Source: an uncultured Prevotella sp. (GTDB lineage: Bacteria; Bacteroidota; Bacteroidia; Bacteroidales; Bacteroidaceae). From it: a stretch of 64,000 nt of DNA. The notes under the pieces were generated by a model. That model made no database searches and had not been told where the DNA came from. It worked only from the letters and a program-made list of their open reading frames with translations. The stretch covers positions 1-64,000 of the forward strand of contig CAAGKM010000024.1 of assembly GCA_900770395.1 (NCBI GenBank). The letters run 5' to 3'. Positions within the stretch are counted from its first letter, which is position 1. Every line of letters begins with the position of its first letter. Below, in pieces: positions 23,894-31,275 of the stretch. The position numbers and the translations under genes were made by a program.

Positions 23894-24061
23894 ATGGAAA
23901 AAGAGAAACTCAACTTAAAGAACTGTACCAAACAGCAGATATTTGATGTAATCAAGGCTGCAAGGGAGCGCAAACTTGCATGGGAAGAAAGGGTGCAGGA
24001 CGACATGAGAAGACGGCAGGAACTTAGGCACAAAGCCCAAGAGTCATATAAAATTCTCTGA
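23894..24061 (+). CDS. Small charged helical protein (55 residues)
   Basis: A 55-codon frame starting 40 nt after the promoter. The product is nearly all charged helix (DVIKAARERKLAWEERVQDD; RRRQELRHKAQESYKIL). No family recognised. Like the ORF at 17911 it is exactly 55 residues and sits between a promoter and a recombination-site-like sequence, though the sequences do not resemble each other. Confidence 0.5.
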   Translation: MEKEKLNLKNCTKQQIFDVIKAARERKLAWEERVQDDMRRRQELRHKAQESYKIL

Positions 24062-24066
24062 TTCTT

Positions 24067-24144
24067 ATGACTTCTCATCCACAAATAAATGAGATTTCAG
24101 AAGCCTTTGAAAATATCGTGCAGATGTTCAATTACAACAAATAA
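24067..24144 (+). CDS. Possible 25-residue peptide
   Basis: ATG 24067, 5 nt after the previous stop, opens 25 codons (MTSHPQINEISEAFENIVQM...). Its acidic amphipathic helix and close spacing suggest translation with the preceding ORF, but this is too short to judge. Confidence 0.3.
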   Translation: MTSHPQINEISEAFENIVQMFNYNK

Positions 24145-24193
24145 ACAGAGCAAACCGACTGAATAAGCGGAACACTGCCTGATATTGTGGCAA
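24140..24193 (+). other. attC-like site F before the 228-residue gene
   Basis: AATAAACAGAGCAAACCGAC followed by TGAATAAGCGGAACACTGCC (to 24179), nearly the same as site E, and ending TGATATTGTGGCAA. TTGTGGCAA (24185-24193) is matched by TTGCCACTAAC at 24924-24934 after the gene. Confidence 0.6.
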
Positions 24194-24228
24194 TATGCAA
24201 ATGAACTGAAAGATGGACAAATAAAATT

Positions 24229-24915
24229 ATGGGATATTTTGCAGGATTAGGATCAGGTAAGGGTTGGAATATATTTAATTTTATATTGACACCTAAAGAG
24301 TTCCAAGAAATATTTGATGGACTGTCATATGCATTTATAATAACGGGTACTCGCGTAGAAAGTGATTATATAAAATCCAATAAAGAAGATATATTTGAAG
24401 GCTATGAGATCTTCTTTAACAAAATACTTATTGGGCAAACAACATTATCAAAAGAAAAGGCTTGGAGTATTGAACAATTAATTCGAGTGTCAGTTATAGA
24501 TAATATTGACAAAGTTTCTTTTAGAGTATGTGAAAATGAGAAAAAGGAAACTCTTCCGTTTAAAGTTCTTGAACCAACAGAACCTGTAATTAACATAGCT
24601 CCTTTTTATCTTTATTGGTCAGCCGAACAAGAAAAAATGAGCGTAGCCTACTATAACACAAAAGGAGTTATAGGACTACAATTATCTTTCCCGAAATATG
24701 TATCATTTAATTACAGTGATTATGTTGACACGTCTGTATATAAAACCGCTGAATTATATAACATATTAATAAGGAGAATAAAAGATATTTCAAAAAAAGC
24801 TAAGGTCGAAACACCAATAAAATTGTATAAACCAAATTTTTGGATAAGTGCAAACGCAATTCGGTTAATCAATCAAAATAGATATTTAAAGGAAAATAAA
24901 TTAAATATACAATAA
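24229..24915 (+). CDS. AT-rich orphan protein (228 residues)
   Basis: A soluble 228-residue protein with no recognised domain; it starts GYFAGLGSGKGWNIFNFILTP and ends in KPNFWISANAIRLINQN. Base composition is clearly more AT-rich than all neighbours (codons such as aaa, ata, tta dominate), pointing to recent acquisition from another genome. It is bounded by the core pair TTGTGGCAA and TTGCCACTAAC, so it is interpreted as a single-gene cassette. Tryptophan and aromatic positions (YLYWSAEQEKMSVAYYNTKG) suggest a beta-rich central part. Confidence 0.6.
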   Translation: MGYFAGLGSGKGWNIFNFILTPKEFQEIFDGLSYAFIITGTRVESDYIKSNKEDIFEGYEIFFNKILIGQTTLSKEKAWSIEQLIRVSVIDNIDKVSFRVCENEKKETLPFKVLEPTEPVINIAPFYLYWSAEQEKMSVAYYNTKGVIGLQLSFPKYVSFNYSDYVDTSVYKTAELYNILIRRIKDISKKAKVETPIKLYKPNFWISANAIRLINQNRYLKENKLNIQ

Positions 24916-24923
24916 AGATATAT

Positions 24924-24978
24924 TTGCCACTAACAAGCGGATTAATCTCCCCGAAAGGTCGATTATCCGTCAAACATT
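24924..24978 (+). other. attC-like site B after the 228-residue gene
   Basis: Inverse core TTGCCACTAAC-AAGC (24924-24938), then CGGATTAATC paired with GATTATCCG (24938-24947, 24961-24969) with one unpaired A, around TCCCCGAAAGGTC, ending TCAAACATTACCTGC. The unpaired base in the stem is reminiscent of extrahelical bases in true attC sites. The reading frame from 24924 through it is not coding. Confidence 0.65.
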
Positions 24979-25001
24979 ACCTGCAAAATAACAAAGAACA
25001 A

Positions 25002-25559
25002 ATGAAGAAAATTGCAAAAGGTACTAATAACCTTAGCATGGCGTTTTATGTGATTGTCGCCAGCACTTTACTTTTGTTTACATCATGCGAAAAGCACGAC
25101 GGCATTATGTATTTTAACTCTAAATGCATTGCTGAGCTCAACGGACAGACGTATTATGACCAGCAGACATGGACATTCAGTCCAAATATAATCCGTTCTC
25201 CCTCGATTGATGATAACGGAAAAGGTGTCTTCTTCTGTACATTCCTGTGCAAGGAAAGAGGAGGTGGTGACGCGAGTTATATTATTGATATTTGTCTTTA
25301 CACATCTTTGGAGAATTGCTGCAACAAAGAGCAGGCTGTCGGAAAGATAGACTTCGATTATCCCGACGGCGACTCTTCTGCCTGGAGGTATGTACAGTAT
25401 TGTAAGGATAATGAAATATCCTATGCATGTGTGAATTACGAGATAGCTGATAAAGCCACGTTCAAAATCACCTCATACGATAAGGATAAGAAACGATATA
25501 ACGGCACATTCACGTTGTCTTTTAGTGAGGGAACATTAACAGGAGAGTTTTCTATTTAA
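25002..25559 (+). CDS. Lipoprotein of unknown function
   Basis: A 185-residue lipoprotein; signal AFYVIVASTLLLFTSC with the cysteine near residue 28, followed by EKHDG, an acidic-type start that may direct it to the cell surface. The body is beta-rich with several cysteines (IDICLYTSLENCCNKEQ). Not recognised. It follows site B and ends the island; the next gene is convergent, 10 nt away, and no closing site is visible after it. Confidence 0.6.
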   Translation: MKKIAKGTNNLSMAFYVIVASTLLLFTSCEKHDGIMYFNSKCIAELNGQTYYDQQTWTFSPNIIRSPSIDDNGKGVFFCTFLCKERGGGDASYIIDICLYTSLENCCNKEQAVGKIDFDYPDGDSSAWRYVQYCKDNEISYACVNYEIADKATFKITSYDKDKKRYNGTFTLSFSEGTLTGEFSI

Positions 25560-25569
25560 GTTTTATAAC

Positions 25570-26040
25570 TTACTCTTCCACGTCGCAGTGTATGAATCCC
25601 ATCTCCTTTGCCTTGTCCTGGTTCATAAGGTAATAGATTGCCTCGCCCTCATTGCATACTTCTCCCTTTGAATTGAGTATTTCGGCGTTGATGTACACAA
25701 GATTACGCATTTGTTTTGTAACTTTTGCCCTTATGGTCAGCTCAGGCTCGGTGGTTGACACAATCTTGCGGAATTTCACATTCAGCTGTACTGTGTAGCC
25801 GCTGGTCTGCAGTTTTCTGGTCACTACCCATCCGCACACCTCGTCAATCAGTGTGCTCAGTATGCCGCCGTGCATGGTTTCCACCCATCCCTGATAGTTA
25901 TGACTGGGATGCCAGTTGCTCACGATATATTCTCCGTCCTCATAGAATTCCATGTGGAGTCCTATGGGATTTTCGGGGCAGCATCCAAAACAATTGTACT
26001 CAGGATGATTGCGCCATGGGTTGATAATTCTTCTTTTCAT
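25570..26040 (-). CDS. PaaI-family hotdog thioesterase
   Basis: A 156-residue hotdog-fold protein. HGGILSTLIDEVCGWVV gives the HGG-x-x-x-x-L-x-D/E catalytic signature of PaaI-like acyl-CoA thioesterases, and LNVKFRKIVSTTEP is the following strand pair. An N-terminal NCFGCCPENPIGLHMEF segment is typical of this subgroup. The acyl-CoA substrate is unknown. A second, distinct PaaI-type gene occurs at 51688. Confidence 0.88.
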   Translation of the reverse strand: MKRRIINPWRNHPEYNCFGCCPENPIGLHMEFYEDGEYIVSNWHPSHNYQGWVETMHGGILSTLIDEVCGWVVTRKLQTSGYTVQLNVKFRKIVSTTEPELTIRAKVTKQMRNLVYINAEILNSKGEVCNEGEAIYYLMNQDKAKEMGFIHCDVEE

Positions 26041-26105
26041 GTTGTTTTATTCAATAAAAATCTTTGTATAACCAGTCTGTCATTATATGTGAATAAAGTA
26101 AATAT

Positions 26106-27755
26106 TTACCAGATAAACCTTGCGGAATAGGTGGCGGTGTTGTTGCAGTTGTCTGTCACTGTCATTCTCAGTTTGTGACTTTTGCCTGTATACGCCACTG
26201 CCGACTGTCTCAGCTTACATTCTATCACATTGCTTTTCTCAAGAGGGGCAAAATAGATGAAACGTCCGTCAATAAACACCTTGTACGACTTCAGTCCGGA
26301 GTCACCGTCACTAAGAGCAAACCTTATTGTGCCTGACGCTCTCCAGCTTTCGGGGCTGCCTGATGGCAATATTCTCGGTGCTTGGTCGTCGTATGCCACT
26401 TCATAGGTGTCGCTTAGCTCACGTATCATGCCTGTCAGCCATCCGTCATGAAAACTCCCTGCAATCCACTTTGTGCGGCTGCTTCTGAGGTAAAGCTTCT
26501 CCGGCTGGCTTACACGCTGTTTCCCAACATAGATGTTCAGTTCGGCTGGAACGGCGAGCGAGCAGGGGAGAGTGGAGAAAGTGTAGCGTGGTGACATACC
26601 GTCGTCTATTCTTTCCTTTTTTACAGGATGAAGCGCCACATTATTTCCGAGAGCGCCTATTGGCACAACCAGTTGAAGTCCGGGGCGGCAATATTCCCAC
26701 AGAGTGTTACAGGGTATAAAGTCTGACGGCTGTCTGCCATTGGTTGCGGGCAGTTTCGTCTTGCGCCCCTCCACAATAAACTTATAATGCGACTCATTGC
26801 CGTGGGTGTCTGCCAGAATATACTCCATCTCATAATCGCGCTCCTCATTGAAGTCGATTATGCCTTTATTATTATCGGTTTTCAGAAAATCAAGCCTGCA
26901 GCCCGGCTCAATGAATGATTTGAGATACCACACATGACTGCGCAGGTAGTGATGATAGTCGCCCCAGATGTTTATCTGACGGTTGGAATAGTGCGGAATG
27001 CTGTCAACACGGCTGCTGAACACTTCATTGCCGTCGCACAGCAAACGGGTGCTGTACACTCCGAGGTGATTGTATGTGGTCTCAGAATAGTCGTTAGCCC
27101 ATAGACCGAAGCCCACCTTTCCCCATGCGGTATAGCGGTAGACTTTGCCTGACTGCGACATGCCGCACGTCTGTTTGCCCGAGCCGCCACAGAACACACC
27201 TTCCCCGTATTGTGGATAAGCCATGAAGCCATGTGCCTGTGGCGGTGTGTTGTCCTTTACATCTTGTCCAAGATATTTCAGAGGGTCGAGCATAGCCCAT
27301 GTTTTTGTGTCGTGAAACTCCAGATGCAGGTGTGGAGCCTTGCTTGCTCCTGTGTTGCCGCTGAGTGCCAGGAACTGTCCTTCACTCACTGGACAGTCAA
27401 GAGGTGAGAAACGGGCATCTGTTGTAAACGAACATTGATGCTCGTGACGATAGCGGTCGACCAAAGTCTGTATCTGCCGTGAGAACGACCTTAGATGACA
27501 ATATACAGTGGTGACGCCGTTGGGGTGGGTCACATACACAGCATTACCAAAGCCGAGCAACCCTGTGGTTACCCGGCTTACGTATCCGTCGGCTACGGAA
27601 TATATCGGTTTCTTTTCCACACCGCCTGTCTTTACGTCTATACCTCCATGAAAGTGGTTGGGACGTGGCTCTCCGAAATTTCCCGCAAGGGTCACTTCAT
27701 AGTGTACGGGAGAGGAGAACGACAGACCTGTGGCAAGCAACAGCGCTGTCAGCAT
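26106..27755 (-). CDS. M23-family zinc metallopeptidase, exported
   Basis: A 549-residue protein with a signal-like start (MLTALLLATGLSFSS). The N-terminal third is an M23 lysostaphin-like peptidoglycan hydrolase with zinc-binding HFHGGIDV (about residues 34-41) and HLHLEF (about 140-145). The rest is a beta-rich region with possible Ig-like parts (FALSDGDSGLKSYKVFIDG). All zinc ligands are visible. It acts on peptidoglycan in the envelope. Its start overlaps the end of nadC by 7 nt. Confidence 0.9.
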   Translation of the reverse strand: MLTALLLATGLSFSSPVHYEVTLAGNFGEPRPNHFHGGIDVKTGGVEKKPIYSVADGYVSRVTTGLLGFGNAVYVTHPNGVTTVYCHLRSFSRQIQTLVDRYRHEHQCSFTTDARFSPLDCPVSEGQFLALSGNTGASKAPHLHLEFHDTKTWAMLDPLKYLGQDVKDNTPPQAHGFMAYPQYGEGVFCGGSGKQTCGMSQSGKVYRYTAWGKVGFGLWANDYSETTYNHLGVYSTRLLCDGNEVFSSRVDSIPHYSNRQINIWGDYHHYLRSHVWYLKSFIEPGCRLDFLKTDNNKGIIDFNEERDYEMEYILADTHGNESHYKFIVEGRKTKLPATNGRQPSDFIPCNTLWEYCRPGLQLVVPIGALGNNVALHPVKKERIDDGMSPRYTFSTLPCSLAVPAELNIYVGKQRVSQPEKLYLRSSRTKWIAGSFHDGWLTGMIRELSDTYEVAYDDQAPRILPSGSPESWRASGTIRFALSDGDSGLKSYKVFIDGRFIYFAPLEKSNVIECKLRQSAVAYTGKSHKLRMTVTDNCNNTATYSARFIW

Positions 27756-28597
27756 GCCTTAAAGCTCATGTCGAGTCCCTTCACACTGTGGGTGAGCGCG
27801 CCCACTGAGATAAAGTCAACGCCACACTCTGCATACGGACGCATGGTCTCGAAGGTTATGCCGCCGCTCGACTCCACCTCGTATCTGTGGTTGATAATCT
27901 CAACAGCCTTACGGGTGTTCTCAACAGTGAAGTTGTCGAGCATTATGCGGTCTACGCCTCCGCAGTCGAGCACCTGCTGCAGCTCGTCGAAGTTGCGCAC
28001 CTCTATTTCAATCTTCAGGTTCAATCCTTTTTCTTCCAGATATTTATGACAACGCGTTATAGCATTACTTATACCTCCGGAAAAGTCCACGTGATTGTCT
28101 TTCAGAAGAATCATGTCGAACAGACCGATACGGTGGTTGCATCCTCCGCCAATCTTCACAGCCTGCTTCTCAAGCATACGCATGCCAGGAGTCGTCTTGC
28201 GGGTGTCGAGCACACGGGTTCCTGTGCCTTCAAGCAGTTTCACGTATTTGTCGGTCATGGTGGCAATACCGCTCATGCGCTGCATGATGTTGAGCATGAG
28301 GCGCTCTGTTTGCAGCAGCGACTGTATCTTGCCGCTTACCACCATAGCCACATCGCCCTTCTTCACGCGGCTGCCGTCGCCCATGAGCACCTCGACCTTC
28401 ATCTCCGGGTCGAATCTGTGGAACACTTCCTTTGCAATCTCCACTCCGGCAAGTATGCCGTCTTCCTTTATCAGCAGTTGTGAGCGGCCCATTGCGTCTG
28501 CCGGGATGCAGCAGAGCGTTGTGTGGTCGCCGTCGCCGATGTCCTCTGCAAACGAGAGGTCGATAAGCTGGTCTACTAATTCGTCTACGCTTAGCAT
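27749..28597 (-). CDS. nadC: Nicotinate-nucleotide pyrophosphorylase (carboxylating)
   Basis: A 282-residue enzyme of NAD synthesis converting quinolinate and PRPP to nicotinate mononucleotide. Conserved blocks are RKTTPGMRMLEKQAVKIGGG (substrate lysines and arginines), HRIGLFDMILLKDNH, and ESSGGITFETMRPYAECGVD with FISVGALTHS at the C-terminus. Length is normal. It is translationally coupled to the M23 gene and follows the beta-barrel gene by 35 nt. nadA and nadB are not in the window. Confidence 0.96.
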   Translation of the reverse strand: MLSVDELVDQLIDLSFAEDIGDGDHTTLCCIPADAMGRSQLLIKEDGILAGVEIAKEVFHRFDPEMKVEVLMGDGSRVKKGDVAMVVSGKIQSLLQTERLMLNIMQRMSGIATMTDKYVKLLEGTGTRVLDTRKTTPGMRMLEKQAVKIGGGCNHRIGLFDMILLKDNHVDFSGGISNAITRCHKYLEEKGLNLKIEIEVRNFDELQQVLDCGGVDRIMLDNFTVENTRKAVEIINHRYEVESSGGITFETMRPYAECGVDFISVGALTHSVKGLDMSFKAC

Positions 28598-28632
28598 ATT
28601 ATTGTAAGTTCTATTAAGTTCTATAACTTCAT

Positions 28633-29127
28633 TTAATCCTTAAACAGATACACACCTACGCCGACTCTCAGACCGATGGTGCTGAAGTCGCTGTGGTTCT
28701 TGAACGACTGTGTGTAATACAGCTCAGGCTCGATGGTCACTGTGCGGTTGAGGAAAAAAGCATAACCCACCTGCACCGAGGGCTGCAGGTCGCTGAAGTC
28801 GTCGCAGTGCTTGTAGCCCACAGATGCTCCAAGATACAGACCGTTCTGCACGATATAGTATCTTCCGCCGACGCCAACGCCGATAGAGAACGGCATCTCG
28901 TGCTGCTTGCTGTAATTCACCTCGCCGAGAAGCAGCACGTTGTCGTCTACCATATAGCCGCCTTTTGCCTCAACGCCAAACTTTAACTTCTCAGAACCGC
29001 TGTAGCTCAGGTTCATTCCCGAGAGAGACGCTCCCAAATACACTTTGCCTTTCTCAAATTGCGCGTTTGCCGATACAGTTGCCAGCAGGGCAAACATTGC
29101 CGTTACGATAGTTTTCTTTATTCCCAT
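28633..29127 (-). CDS. Small outer-membrane beta-barrel protein
   Basis: A 164-residue exported protein: signal peptide MGIKKTIVTAMFALLATVSANA, then eight or so amphipathic strands ending with an aromatic/basic strand (GLRVGVGVYLFKD). The alternating pattern (KVYLGASLSGMNLSYSG, YYIVQNGLYLGASVGY) is that of an 8-stranded OmpW/OmpX-size barrel. Function unknown. It has its own promoter at 29153 and may be co-transcribed with nadC and M23. Confidence 0.82.
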   Translation of the reverse strand: MGIKKTIVTAMFALLATVSANAQFEKGKVYLGASLSGMNLSYSGSEKLKFGVEAKGGYMVDDNVLLLGEVNYSKQHEMPFSIGVGVGGRYYIVQNGLYLGASVGYKHCDDFSDLQPSVQVGYAFFLNRTVTIEPELYYTQSFKNHSDFSTIGLRVGVGVYLFKD

Positions 29128-29152
29128 AATTCTTAATTGTTGGTTTTTATCT

Positions 29153-29184
29153 GCAAAGATAGTGCAAATCGGGCAAAATACAAA
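29153..29184 (-). promoter_or_regulatory. Promoter of the beta-barrel gene
   Basis: Minus-strand TATCTTTG (29154-29161) with TTTG at 29181-29184, 19 nt apart; start codon 26 nt further on. Confidence 0.75.
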
Positions 29185-29257
29185 ATAAATTAAGATTTAT
29201 TTTTATTTTAGAGAGAAAATCCGCTGTTTGTATTTTGTAGTGAAAAAACGTGGTTTT

Positions 29258-29348
29258 CCCGAGTCGCTGACAAGAAGCGCTCGAGTCAGCGACAAGAAGC
29301 GCTCGAGTCGCTGACTCGGGAATCTCAAGTCAGCGACTCGGTTTGACG
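29258..29348. repeat. 22-bp periodic array, GAGTCgCTGAC family
   Basis: Units begin at 29261, 29283, 29305 and 29327, exactly 22 nt apart (GAGTCGCTGACAAGAAGCGC, GAGTCAGCGACAAGAAGCGC, GAGTCGCTGACTCGGGAATC, AAGTCAGCGACTCGG). Successive units alternate GTCGCTGAC and its reverse complement GTCAGCGAC, so the array folds on itself. It lies in the 270-bp gap between tyrA (ending 29400) and the barrel promoter. Confidence 0.82.
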
Positions 29349-29399
29349 CACCATTCCGCACGCCTGTCAGACGTTTAATGAATCTTAATAAATTTTCAC

Positions 29400-30191
29400 T
29401 TATCTCACCTCGATGTCACGCCGCACGTTGTCCCTGATTTTCGTGAGATAGGCTTTCATGCCGGCGGCATCCTTGCGCTCGATGATGCCGAGCAGCTCTT
29501 TCAGCTCCTCGCGTATCTGGCTCACTTGACCGGCTGTGTAGGGGTTGAAGAGAATTTCCTGCAAGAGATAGTCATCCTCGTTGAGCACACCTTTGGCTAT
29601 GTTCATGTGGCGCTTGAAGGTGGTGCCCGGGGCATCCTGGTGCTTCATCACTGCGGCAAAGGTGAAGGTGCTCACAAACGGTATGCTCAGCGAGTAGGCA
29701 ACGGTCTTGTCGTGCTCCTCGAAAGTGTATTCGTAGATGTTCAGCCCTAATTTGTTGTAAAGGTCTTTGAAGAAAATTTTGCCCATGTAGTCGCCCTCCT
29801 GAATGATGATGGCATTCTCATGGCTCAACTGGTTGAGGTTGGCGAATGTGGGACCGAACATAGGGTGGGTGCTCACGTAGCGGCGGCAGGTCTTGTCGTA
29901 GAATTCCTTCAGTCCGGTCTTCACGCTTGCGATGTCGCTGATTATGCAGTCCTTTGGCAGATAGGGCATCACCTCCTCAAACGCCGGAATGGTGTACTTC
30001 ACCGTTACGGCATTGATTACCAGCTCTGGCTCAAACTCTTTTATCTCATCCAATGTGGTGAACCGCTGGCAGTTGTATGTGAACCGCATGCGCTTGGGGT
30101 CCTTCTCATACACCGCCATCTCGTGGTCAAAACTCAGCAGGTCGAGGAAGAAACTTCCCATCTTGCCTGCTCCGAGAATAAGTATTTTCAT
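29400..30191 (-). CDS. tyrA: Prephenate dehydrogenase
   Basis: A 263-residue TyrA. The NAD loop GAGKMGSFFLDLL is at the N-terminus; THPMFGPTFANLNQL is the prephenate-binding block with its catalytic histidine; SLSIPFVSTFTFAAVM belongs to the dimer core. It is last in the minus-strand operon pheA, aminotransferase, DAHP synthase-chorismate mutase, tyrA, 10 nt after the synthase. No ACT domain is attached, so direct tyrosine feedback by that route is not expected. It is controlled by the pheA leader if the operon is transcribed through. Confidence 0.92.
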   Translation of the reverse strand: MKILILGAGKMGSFFLDLLSFDHEMAVYEKDPKRMRFTYNCQRFTTLDEIKEFEPELVINAVTVKYTIPAFEEVMPYLPKDCIISDIASVKTGLKEFYDKTCRRYVSTHPMFGPTFANLNQLSHENAIIIQEGDYMGKIFFKDLYNKLGLNIYEYTFEEHDKTVAYSLSIPFVSTFTFAAVMKHQDAPGTTFKRHMNIAKGVLNEDDYLLQEILFNPYTAGQVSQIREELKELLGIIERKDAAGMKAYLTKIRDNVRRDIEVR

Positions 30192-30201
30192 GTCTTAAAC
30201 A

Positions 30202-31266
30202 CTATTTGTTGATAATCTCAATCTGCTGGCGCACGCTCTCCTCGTGAATCAGCTCAAACACCTGCTTTACAAACTCTGGAGCCATTCCGCATAGCGAGCC
30301 TTGTGCGCCCCGCTTGTCGAGAATTTCATTGTAGCGTCCTGTCTGCAGCACGGTCATATTGTGCTCTTTCTTGTACTGACCAATCTCACGGCACACTCTC
30401 ATTCGCTTTGCCAGCAGGTCCATGAGCTGGTTGTCAAGCTCGTCAATCTGCAGGCGGAGCTGTGAGATTCCCTCGGTGGTGGTAGTTCCGTCTCTTACCA
30501 CAAGAAGTGAGAGAATGTAGTCAAGCACATCGGGAGTTACCTGCTGCTTTGCGTCGCTCCATGCCTTCTCCGGGTCGCAGTGGCTCTCGACAATCAGTCC
30601 CTCGAAGCCCATATCCATAGCCTGCTGGCAGAGTGGGGCGATAAGCTCACGGCAACCGCCGATGTGACTCGGGTCGCACAGTATAGGCAGCTCCGGTATG
30701 CGGCGCTTCAACTCGATTGGTATCTGCCACATGGGCAGGTTGCGGTAAATCTTCTTGTCGTAGCTTGAGAAACCACGATGTATAGCTCCAAGGCGTTTAA
30801 TACCGGCGCCGTTGATGCGCTCCAATGCTCCAATCCAGAGCTCGAGGTCAGGGTTAACGGGGTTCTTCACCAGCACCGGCACGTCGACACCCTTCAGTGA
30901 GTCGGCAAGCGCCTGCATCGCAAACGGGTTGGCTGATGTGCGTGCTCCCACCCACAGAATGTCAACACCATACTTCAGGGCTATCTCTACGTGCTCGGGA
31001 GTGGCAACCTCGGTGCTCACCAGCATGCCCGTCTCCTTCTTCACCTCCTGCAGCCACGGCATTGCCTTCTCGCCGTTGCCCTCAAATCCTCCTGGCTTTG
31101 TGCGTGGCTTCCACACACCGGCACGGAAGTTGTGGCAACCTCTCGATGCCAGTTCCTTGGCGGTTCTCATCACCTGCTCCTCAGTCTCGGCGCTACATGG
31201 GCCTGCAATCACGAAGGGGCGCTCGTTATCACTCGGAATATTCAATGGTTTCAGTTCAAGTTCCAT
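30202..31266 (-). CDS. aroG: Bifunctional DAHP synthase / type II chorismate mutase
   Basis: A 354-residue fusion. The N-terminal ~265 residues are a type I-beta DAHP synthase: VIAGPCSAETEEQV, RAGVWKPRTKPGGFEG, PVLVKNPVNPDL and CDPSHIGGCRE. The C-terminal 90 residues (about QLRLQIDELDNQLMDLLAKR to the end) are an AroQ chorismate mutase helix bundle; the R and K residues for substrate are present. It condenses erythrose-4-phosphate with PEP, and turns chorismate to prephenate, feeding both neighbours. This order (synthase first, mutase last) is typical of Bacteroidetes. Confidence 0.93.
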   Translation of the reverse strand: MELELKPLNIPSDNERPFVIAGPCSAETEEQVMRTAKELASRGCHNFRAGVWKPRTKPGGFEGNGEKAMPWLQEVKKETGMLVSTEVATPEHVEIALKYGVDILWVGARTSANPFAMQALADSLKGVDVPVLVKNPVNPDLELWIGALERINGAGIKRLGAIHRGFSSYDKKIYRNLPMWQIPIELKRRIPELPILCDPSHIGGCRELIAPLCQQAMDMGFEGLIVESHCDPEKAWSDAKQQVTPDVLDYILSLLVVRDGTTTTEGISQLRLQIDELDNQLMDLLAKRMRVCREIGQYKKEHNMTVLQTGRYNEILDKRGAQGSLCGMAPEFVKQVFELIHEESVRQQIEIINK

Positions 31267-31275
31267 AATATTTTT

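Noticed and set aside
29258..29348. CRISPR array
   Set aside because: Units are adjacent with no spacers of separate, unique sequence, periods are 21-22 bp, and no cas genes are present; the same holds for the other four arrays.
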